Positions 1 to 4,858 of a stretch of DNA of 10,318 bases are shown here, one piece after another. Source of the stretch: JACQFK01 sp035644495 (GTDB lineage: Bacteria; Planctomycetota; MHYJ01; JACPRB01). Every line of letters begins with the position of its first letter. Position 1 is the first letter of the stretch. The notes beneath the pieces were generated by a model, which worked only from the letters and a program-made list of their open reading frames with translations, had not been told where the DNA came from and did not search any database. Both the position numbers and the translations under genes were made by a program. The DNA is taken from the NCBI GenBank assembly GCA_035644495.1, contig DASQOM010000283.1:1-10318 (forward strand). The letters run 5' to 3'.

Positions 1-1
1 C

Positions 2-1714
2 GCACGGTCCCTGATTCGTGAGGGTCTGGCCTTCACCCACGGGGAAATCGAGGAGGCTTCCCTCCGTCTCCAGGGATCCCGGCTTCGCGTGCTGTCGGTG
101 CGCGAAGTGCCGCGAGAAACCTGGGCCGGAATGCTTCCCCTCGACGCTGTTCTCGAAGGGACTTTTGTCTTCAACATCGAGGTCTGTCCGGCCGACCAGG
201 TGCGCAAGTTCCTCGCCGCGAAGAAGCGTCTGGCCTTTTGCCAGATGTCCGGCGGCGATGACAAGGTGGACGTGTCGGCGATGAAGAATGAAGTGGACCA
301 GGTGACGGCCGACATCTTCACCGAAGGGGCCCGCGTCTTTTCGGCGCGCACCCACGTGATCACGCCGGCCGCCCCCGAAGGAGCAATCAACTCCTTCTCC
401 CGGGTGGGCATCGAACTCGTCGCCGAGGAGGCCTACGCCGCCTCCCTGTACTTCCAGTCGCTTCCCCTTGGCTACGATCCCGCGAACGATCGGGCGCTCA
501 AACGGGGCAGGAGGATGATGGGACTGAATCTCGCGCACATGCTGCCCTTCTATGGGGCCCTTCAGGGCACCGCATCGCCGGATCTTCTGCTGCTCAACCG
601 TCGAGGGGAACCCGTGACGTTCTCGTTCTTCGACTCCACCGTCGCCCCGCACGGCATCGTGGCGGGAGTGTCGGGATCCGGAAAGTCGGTGCTGGCAAAC
701 AACCTGATCCTCTCGGCCGCGCGCCGGGGAAGCAGGGTGTTCGTGCTGGACCGGGGCAACAGCTATCGAAAGCTCTGCGAAATGATCGGCGGCACGTACA
801 TCGCGTTCGACCCCAAGGCGCCCCGCAGCATCAATCCCTGCGGCCGCGGTCTGGACGAGGAGAAGAAGATCTTCCTGACCGACATCATCTGCGAGATGTG
901 CAGCCAGGGGCAGCGCGAACTGAGCGTGAAGGAGCGCAGCCTCGTCTCACGCTCGATCGTCCGCGCGTTCGACCGGGCGGGCGACCGTGAGGTCTTCATC
1001 CACGACATCCTCCGGGAACTCGAGGAGGACGGCGAAGCCGCTGCGCACGACCTGGCCATCTGCCTGGAGATGTTCGCGGACCACGGACCTTATGCAGGCT
1101 TCTTTGATCGACCGTGTCCCGACCAGGAACCCGGTCTTCTCACGGTCTACGAGCTCGGCGAAGTCGCAAAGCGGAAGGATGTGGCCAGCGTGCTGTTGAT
1201 GGCGCTCATCCACAAGATCACCGAATACTCCCGATCGCATCTGGACATCCCGAAATACCTGATCATTGACGAGGCCTGGACCCTGCTGCGAAGCGCCACG
1301 ACGGCGTCCTTTCTTGAAGACGTCCTCCGTACGTATCGAAAGCTCTATGCCGCGGCCGTCATGGTCACGCAGCAGATTTCCGATTTCGAGGGGCGCACGG
1401 GCGAGGCGATCCGGGCGAACGCGCCGAACCGGCTGTTCCTGCAGCAGACGTCGGAAACCGTGCTGGCCATGGAGAAGCTCCTGGACCTCTCCCCTGATGA
1501 AAAGGCGGTTCTCGCGAAGATCCGCACCGTGAAGGGCCGATTCAGCGAGATCCTGGTGCAGTCGACGGAGACGCGCGGGGTCGCGAGGCTCGTGCCCGAT
1601 CCGCTGGGGTACTGGCTGACGACAACCGACCCCAAGGACAACCAGAAGCTCGAGGCCCTGGTGCGGCAGCATGGAAGTCTGAGGGCGGCGCTGCTTGAGG
1701 CGGCACGCGGATGA
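2..1714 (+). CDS. traC: TraC/VirB4-family conjugative transfer ATPase, 5' end missing
   Basis: This is the cytoplasmic ATPase that powers pilus assembly and DNA transfer in F-type type IV secretion systems. The frame is open to the left window edge. A GTG at 89 could be taken as a start, but in-frame coding sequence continues upstream of it, so the gene is most likely truncated by the window. About 570 codons are visible; TraC is usually 800-900 residues, so the N-terminal third is missing. The Walker A motif GVSGSGKS is at 665-688. A TraC-type LDRGNSYRKLCEMIGG segment with a downstream INPC follows. Walker B YLIIDEAW is at 1256-1279, and the VTQQISDFEG segment typical of VirB4 ATPases is near 1361-1390. 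The end, with TTDPKDNQKLEAL, resembles F-type TraC more than VirB4 of Agrobacterium. The stop overlaps the next start (ATGA), so the two genes are probably translationally coupled. The assignment to the superfamily is firm; the TraC subtype is likely. Confidence 0.88.
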   Translation, partial: ARSLIREGLAFTHGEIEEASLRLQGSRLRVLSVREVPRETWAGMLPLDAVLEGTFVFNIEVCPADQVRKFLAAKKRLAFCQMSGGDDKVDVSAMKNEVDQVTADIFTEGARVFSARTHVITPAAPEGAINSFSRVGIELVAEEAYAASLYFQSLPLGYDPANDRALKRGRRMMGLNLAHMLPFYGALQGTASPDLLLLNRRGEPVTFSFFDSTVAPHGIVAGVSGSGKSVLANNLILSAARRGSRVFVLDRGNSYRKLCEMIGGTYIAFDPKAPRSINPCGRGLDEEKKIFLTDIICEMCSQGQRELSVKERSLVSRSIVRAFDRAGDREVFIHDILRELEEDGEAAAHDLAICLEMFADHGPYAGFFDRPCPDQEPGLLTVYELGEVAKRKDVASVLLMALIHKITEYSRSHLDIPKYLIIDEAWTLLRSATTASFLEDVLRTYRKLYAAAVMVTQQISDFEGRTGEAIRANAPNRLFLQQTSETVLAMEKLLDLSPDEKAVLAKIRTVKGRFSEILVQSTETRGVARLVPDPLGYWLTTTDPKDNQKLEALVRQHGSLRAALLEAARG

Positions 1715-3006
1715 ACGCGATCGACACGATCTATGAGTATGCAGGGTACAAGCTGGCCGGATCCCTGTCGGGAGTCTTCTCCGCAGTCGGACTGCCGCTG
1801 ATCCTGGCCCTGGTGGGCGTCGCCTATGTCTTCCATGCCGTCGCCGAGAAAGGCACTCTCCGGCCGCTGGCAATCCATCTCCTGTACCTCATCTTCGCCG
1901 CCTGGCTTCTCGGCACCACCAGGATGCAGGATGTGCCGACCCCCCGCTTCGCGGCGTACGCCGGCCAGGCGGCCGACCTCCTCCAGAAGCGGCTGATCCG
2001 GCGGATCAGCGACCGCTTCCTCACGGAGCCCTTCGAATGGGAGCGCCTGGCCGCCCGGGTGAGCACCGGCCGTATTCTGGATCCCGGGCTCGACCTCCAG
2101 ATCGCGTCGTTTCTCGAATCCTGCGCCCGGACCAGCCTCGCCGTCGCCGACCCGCAGCATCCGAACCTGTTCCGTGAAGGCGCGCTTCCGTTCAACGGTC
2201 GTTGCGAGGAGCGCCGCCGCGAGCTCTGGCAGCGGATCCAGCAGCATGTTCAGAGCGACCCGCATCACCAGGCGACCCTGGAAGCGGCGAGGGCAAATGA
2301 CCCGACCCAGGCTGCCGCCTTCGCGGAACGGTATACGGACGAAATCGCGATCAGGTCCATCGACGAGCCCGGGGGACCGACCGGCGAAACCGCCCTGGTG
2401 CTTGCCTCGCTGGGCGAGTATTCCCTGACGGACACCTCGCAGCATACGGGAGCCGTGCCTTCCTGGGCGAAGCTGCTCCTGGGCCCCGCAGGATGGATCT
2501 TCGGAGATCAAGCGGTCAATGTTGCAATCGGGGGGATTGCCGCACTCAATCAGAACTACGAGAACCGGTTTGCAGCAAAGCAGCGCTTCTATCAGGTGCT
2601 GACCTACGGACCCCACCTTTACGGCCTGTCCGTCATGGTCCTTCTCGGACTCTTTCCGGTGGCTGCGCTCTTTTCGCTGCTCCCCGGACAATGGCGGGTC
2701 CTCGTCCATTTCTTGAAGGTGTTTGTTTCCGTCAAGCTCTGGCCCGTCGGGTGGACCGTGCTCTCGACGTTCAATCAGCGGAGATCGGCGCTCGAGGCTT
2801 TCGACGCGCCCGAGCGCGGAGGGGGAAGCGTCTTCCTGGCGGTCTCGGCGATGTATCTGCTGATTCCGGCGCTCGCGTTCCTGGTTGTGCAGCTCGCGAG
2901 CAATGCCGCGGCGATCCCGTTCGCGCCGGCGCTGCCGCCGGCGGCGGGGCCCGGCCTTGGACCGGCCGGGCCCCTGGTCCATGTCGCCGCGCGGGCGGTG
3001 AAGTGA
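1711..3006 (+). CDS. TraG N-terminal-like conjugation membrane protein
   Basis: This 431-residue polytopic membrane protein probably belongs to the mating-pair formation/stabilisation apparatus. Likely membrane segments lie at residues 20-43 and 50-68, with weaker or clearer hydrophobic stretches around 255-280, 305-325, 330-352 and 372-400. Between the first pair and the rest is a soluble loop of about 180 residues with two cysteines (C138, C165). F-plasmid TraG has the same plan: a short N-terminal membrane region, a large periplasmic loop with Cys, then several helices including a KLWPVGWTVL-like segment. Full TraG is over 900 residues; this protein ends after the membrane part and lacks the long C-terminal domain. 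The start ATG overlaps the traC stop by four bases, with GAGG ten bases upstream as a weak ribosome site. The genes that usually lie between traC and traG (traW, traU, traN, traF, traH types) are absent here. The family call rests on topology and remembered similarity, so it is moderate. Confidence 0.62.
   Translation: MNAIDTIYEYAGYKLAGSLSGVFSAVGLPLILALVGVAYVFHAVAEKGTLRPLAIHLLYLIFAAWLLGTTRMQDVPTPRFAAYAGQAADLLQKRLIRRISDRFLTEPFEWERLAARVSTGRILDPGLDLQIASFLESCARTSLAVADPQHPNLFREGALPFNGRCEERRRELWQRIQQHVQSDPHHQATLEAARANDPTQAAAFAERYTDEIAIRSIDEPGGPTGETALVLASLGEYSLTDTSQHTGAVPSWAKLLLGPAGWIFGDQAVNVAIGGIAALNQNYENRFAAKQRFYQVLTYGPHLYGLSVMVLLGLFPVAALFSLLPGQWRVLVHFLKVFVSVKLWPVGWTVLSTFNQRRSALEAFDAPERGGGSVFLAVSAMYLLIPALAFLVVQLASNAAAIPFAPALPPAAGPGLGPAGPLVHVAARAVK
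2946..2974 (+). repeat. Perfect 11-bp GC inverted repeat (hairpin) near the end of the TraG-like gene
   Basis: GGGGCCCGGCC at 2946-2956 and GGCCGGGCCCC at 2964-2974 are exact reverse complements separated by seven bases. The RNA would form a very stable all-GC stem 30 bases before the stop codon. No T-tract follows on either strand, so it is not a standard intrinsic terminator. It could still slow transcription or protect the 3' end of the conjugation transcript, which runs toward the oppositely oriented sodB gene. It may also be chance in Gly/Pro/Ala-rich coding sequence. Confidence 0.7.
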
Positions 3007-3019
3007 GCCCCGAAGCGGC

Positions 3020-3607
3020 CTACCCCTTCAGGTTCTTCTCCACGAAGTCCCAGTTCACCAGCTTCCAGAAACTCTCGAGGTACTTGGGACGCGCGTTCCG
3101 GTAGTCGATGTAGTACGCGTGCTCCCACACGTCGCAGGTCAGCAGCGGCTTGTGCTTGTCCGTCATCGGATTGCCCGCGTCCTTCGTGCCGACGATGTCC
3201 AGCGAGCCGTCCGACTTCTTCAGCAGCCAGCCCCACGCCGAGCCGAAGAGGTTCACCGTCGTGTCCGTGAACTTCTTCTGGAAGTCTGCGAAGTTGCCGA
3301 AGGCCTTGTTGATCGCCTCCGCCATCGCGCCCTTCGGCTCCCCGCCGCCCTTCGGCGACAGGCCGTTCCAGTAGAACGTGTGGTTCCAGATCTGCGCCGC
3401 GTTGTTGAAGATCTTCGCCTCGCTCCCCGAGGCCAGGATGATCTCCTCCAGCGACATCTTCTCGTACTTCGTCCCCGGGACGAACCCGTTCAGCTTGTCC
3501 ACGTACGTCTTGTGGTGCTTCCCGTAGTGAAACTCCAGCGTCTCCTTCGACAGGTGCGGCGCAAGCGCATCCATCGCGTACGGCAGCGCGGGCAGCTCGA
3601 ATGCCAT
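3020..3607 (-). CDS. sodB: Iron superoxide dismutase
   Basis: This 195-residue cytoplasmic enzyme converts superoxide to oxygen and hydrogen peroxide. Length and sequence match the Fe/Mn SOD family end to end. The four metal ligands are visible: H27 (FHYGKHH), H76 (WNHTFYW), D159 and H163 (DVWEHAYY). The Fe type is indicated by Q72 in FNNAAQ, where the Fe enzymes keep the active-site glutamine, and by Ala-Gly in TKDAGNP rather than the Gln-Asp of Mn enzymes. There is no signal peptide. The frame stays open upstream to 3913, but the start at 3607 is secure: it gives the standard family N-terminus (MAFELPALPY) and has AAGGAGG five bases before the ATG. The gene is divergent from the SufR-like regulator, which may control it, and ends 13 bases from the convergent conjugation gene. 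Confidence 0.97.
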   Translation of the reverse strand: MAFELPALPYAMDALAPHLSKETLEFHYGKHHKTYVDKLNGFVPGTKYEKMSLEEIILASGSEAKIFNNAAQIWNHTFYWNGLSPKGGGEPKGAMAEAINKAFGNFADFQKKFTDTTVNLFGSAWGWLLKKSDGSLDIVGTKDAGNPMTDKHKPLLTCDVWEHAYYIDYRNARPKYLESFWKLVNWDFVEKNLKG

Positions 3608-3612
3608 GGCGT

Positions 3613-3619
3613 CCTCCTT
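3613..3619 (-). promoter_or_regulatory. Shine-Dalgarno sequence of sodB
   Basis: Read on the minus strand, AAGGAGG lies five bases before the ATG at 3607. It is the only near-perfect ribosome binding site in the window and fixes the sodB start against the longer open frame. Its strength contrasts with the four neighbouring genes that have none. Confidence 0.9.
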
Positions 3620-3645
3620 CGGTGCAACCGGATCCAACTTTGGAC

Positions 3646-3673
3646 AGTTTATACTGACTATACTAGATAAACT
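3646..3673. promoter_or_regulatory. Candidate operator: dyad and 9-bp direct repeats over the sodB promoter
   Basis: AGTTTAT (3646-3652) and ATAAACT (3667-3673) form an exact 7-bp inverted repeat with a 14-bp gap. Across the same stretch TATACT (3650-3655), TATACT (3659-3664) and TAAACT (3668-3673) recur every nine bases. The stretch is AT-rich in a GC-rich region and covers the sodB -10, the spacer and half of the -35. A protein bound here would block or tune sodB. The divergent regulator is the obvious candidate, which is inference. Confidence 0.5.
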
Positions 3674-3676
3674 CAA
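3648..3676 (-). promoter_or_regulatory. Promoter of sodB
   Basis: On the minus strand, TTGAGT (3676-3671, four of six to the sigma-70 -35 consensus) is followed after exactly 17 bases by TATAAA (3653-3648, five of six to the -10). Transcription would begin near 3641, giving a leader of about 34 bases that contains the strong ribosome binding site. It is the best sigma-70-like promoter in the window that also has a normal leader. Confidence 0.65.
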
Positions 3677-3689
3677 CTGAAAAACGTTG
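3674..3689. promoter_or_regulatory. CAAC-N8-GTTG dyad in the sodB/regulator intergenic region
   Basis: CAAC (3674-3677) and GTTG (3686-3689) form a short inverted repeat. Cyanobacterial SufR is reported to bind CAAC-N6-GTTG. The spacing here is eight, so this is only a weak hint of a related operator. Four-base arms are easily found by chance. Confidence 0.25.
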
Positions 3690-3715
3690 CGCCGCTCGTA
3701 ATTTCCGGGTAAAGT
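3687..3715 (+). promoter_or_regulatory. Possible promoter of the SufR-like regulator
   Basis: TTGCGC (3687-3692) and TAAAGT (3710-3715, four of six to the -10) are separated by 17 bases. The predicted transcription start falls at 3722-3723, on the ATG itself. No Shine-Dalgarno sequence precedes this ATG, so a leaderless mRNA is plausible. Match quality is modest. Confidence 0.4.
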
Positions 3716-3722
3716 ATTTTCG

Positions 3723-4334
3723 ATGAAGCAGTACACCGAAGCCGACCGGCCCGCCGTCCTCGACCTCCTCAAGATCCACGGGCCGGCCAACGCCCCCACC
3801 CTCGCCCGCCTGCGCGGCGTCGCCCCCACCGCCGTCCGCCAGCAGCTCGCCATGCTCCAGCGCGAGGGCCTCATCCGCGTCCGCGTCGAAAAACGCAAGG
3901 TCGGCCGCCCCACCCATCTCTACGCCCTCAGCGACAAGGCCGAGGCCCTCTTCCCCCAGGCCTACGGGCCCCTCGCCCTGGCCCTCCTCCGGCAGCTGCG
4001 CGACGTCGACGGCGACCGGAAGATCGACCGGCTCCTCGACCGCCGCACCCGCGCCCTCGTGGCGACGTACCGCGAGCGCCTGAAGGGGATGTCGACCGCC
4101 GAGAAGTGGCGCGAGCTGGCCCGCATCCGCGCCGAGGAGGGCTACATGGCCCGCGCCGAGGGCCGGGGCCTGAGCGAGCACCACTGCCCCATCGCCGCCA
4201 TCGCGAAGGAGTTCCCCCAGGTCTGCCGCATGGAGAAGAAGCTCTTCGAGGCCGTCCTCGGCACCCCCCTCGAGCGCACGGACCACCTCGCCAGCGGCGG
4301 CCGCGCCTGCGTCTACGCCGCCGCCCGGCGCTAG
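3723..4334 (+). CDS. SufR-like winged-helix regulator with Fe-S-type cysteines
   Basis: This 203-residue protein is a probable redox- or iron-sensing transcription factor. Residues 8-70 form a DeoR/ArsR-like winged helix, with the recognition helix near 34-47 (VAPTAVRQQLAMLQ) and a wing containing KRKVGRPTHLY. The C-terminal third holds C155, C168 and C196 (C-x12-C-x27-C) in a setting (HHCPIAAIAKEFPQVCRMEKKLFEAVLG, then RACVY) that matches the SufR-type family, in which these residues bind an iron-sulfur cluster. The third cysteine of the four-Cys cyanobacterial spacing is absent. No suf genes are in the window; the divergent neighbour is sodB, so a role in superoxide or iron response is inferred. 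The start follows a TATTTTCG stretch with no ribosome site. Its TAG stop shares the palindrome CTAG with the stop of the convergent sigma factor gene. The family is fairly sure; target and ligand are inferred. Confidence 0.82.
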   Translation: MKQYTEADRPAVLDLLKIHGPANAPTLARLRGVAPTAVRQQLAMLQREGLIRVRVEKRKVGRPTHLYALSDKAEALFPQAYGPLALALLRQLRDVDGDRKIDRLLDRRTRALVATYRERLKGMSTAEKWRELARIRAEEGYMARAEGRGLSEHHCPIAAIAKEFPQVCRMEKKLFEAVLGTPLERTDHLASGGRACVYAAARR

Positions 4335-4858
4335 TCGTCTTCCTTCTTCAGCCAGATCGTGTCGACCACCGAGCCCAGCTCCCCGCGCAGCAGCGCCCGC
4401 GCCCGGAACGCCCGCACCCGCGCCGTCCCCTCCGAAACCCCCGTGATCGACGAGATCTCGGGATAATCCATCGCGTCCACGTAGCGGAGCAGGAAGGCCT
4501 CGCGCATCGACGTCGGCAGCCGCCCCACCGAGATCTCCAGCCGCTCCGCCATCTCGTGCCGGATCACGCTGGACAGCACGCCCCTCCCCCGCGCGGGCTG
4601 GGCGTCCATCACCTCCTGCCCGGGCGACGTCGCGTGCCGGCTCTTGTCGCGCAGGTGCTTGCGGCAGAGATTGGGCGCGATCCCGTAGAGCCAGGTAGAG
4701 AACTTGGAGCGCCCCTCGAACTTGGCGGCGTCGCGGAACGCCGCGGCGATCGCCTCCTGGACGATGTCCTCCGCCTCGCGGCCGACCATCATGGAGACGA
4801 AGCGCCCGAGGGACTCGCGGAGGGGGGCGACCTTCGCCTCGAACTCCTCAGTTTTCAT
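4331..4858 (-). CDS. ECF-type RNA polymerase sigma factor
   Basis: This 175-residue protein is an extracytoplasmic-function sigma factor of normal length. Region 2 spans about residues 9-75: the core-binding segment EAEDIVQEAIAAAFR (28-42) and the -10-reading helix FSTWLYGIAPNLCRKHLRDK (53-72). Region 4 spans about 104-158, with LPTSMREAFLLRYVDAMDYPEIS and the helix-turn-helix SITGVSEGTARVRAFRARALL that reads the -35. The ATG lies inside the last codons of the upstream kinase gene (11-base overlap, different frame) and has no ribosome site, so translation probably depends on the kinase. No anti-sigma gene is seen; the kinase is the likely controller. Unlike the phosphorylation-dependent ECF43-type factors, the acidic EAED patch of region 2.2 is intact, so if the kinase acts on it the mechanism may differ. 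Confidence 0.93.
   Translation of the reverse strand: MKTEEFEAKVAPLRESLGRFVSMMVGREAEDIVQEAIAAAFRDAAKFEGRSKFSTWLYGIAPNLCRKHLRDKSRHATSPGQEVMDAQPARGRGVLSSVIRHEMAERLEISVGRLPTSMREAFLLRYVDAMDYPEISSITGVSEGTARVRAFRARALLRGELGSVVDTIWLKKEDD

Noticed and set aside
89..1714. GTG at 89 as the true start of the ATPase
   Set aside because: In-frame sequence upstream to the window edge is plausible coding sequence, and the protein would lack a third of the family length.
947..1873. Open frame of 308 codons on the minus strand
   Set aside because: Antisense shadow of traC, whose Walker motifs fix the real frame.
2946..2974. Intrinsic terminator at the end of the conjugation genes
   Set aside because: The stem is strong but has no T-tract on either strand and lies inside the coding region, so it is reported only as an inverted repeat.
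1345..2982. Open frame of 545 codons on the minus strand
   Set aside because: It is antisense to traC and the TraG-like gene; the product is Arg/Gly/Glu-rich low complexity without motifs.
3119..3670. Open frame of 183 codons on the plus strand
   Set aside because: Antisense to sodB, whose identity is certain.
3608..3913. N-terminal extension of the superoxide dismutase
   Set aside because: The frame is open, but the extension crosses the sodB promoter and the divergent gene; the strong ribosome site and family alignment fix the start at 3607.
3663..4286. Open frame of 207 codons on the minus strand
   Set aside because: Antisense to the SufR-like regulator; Gly/Ala/Leu-rich shadow.
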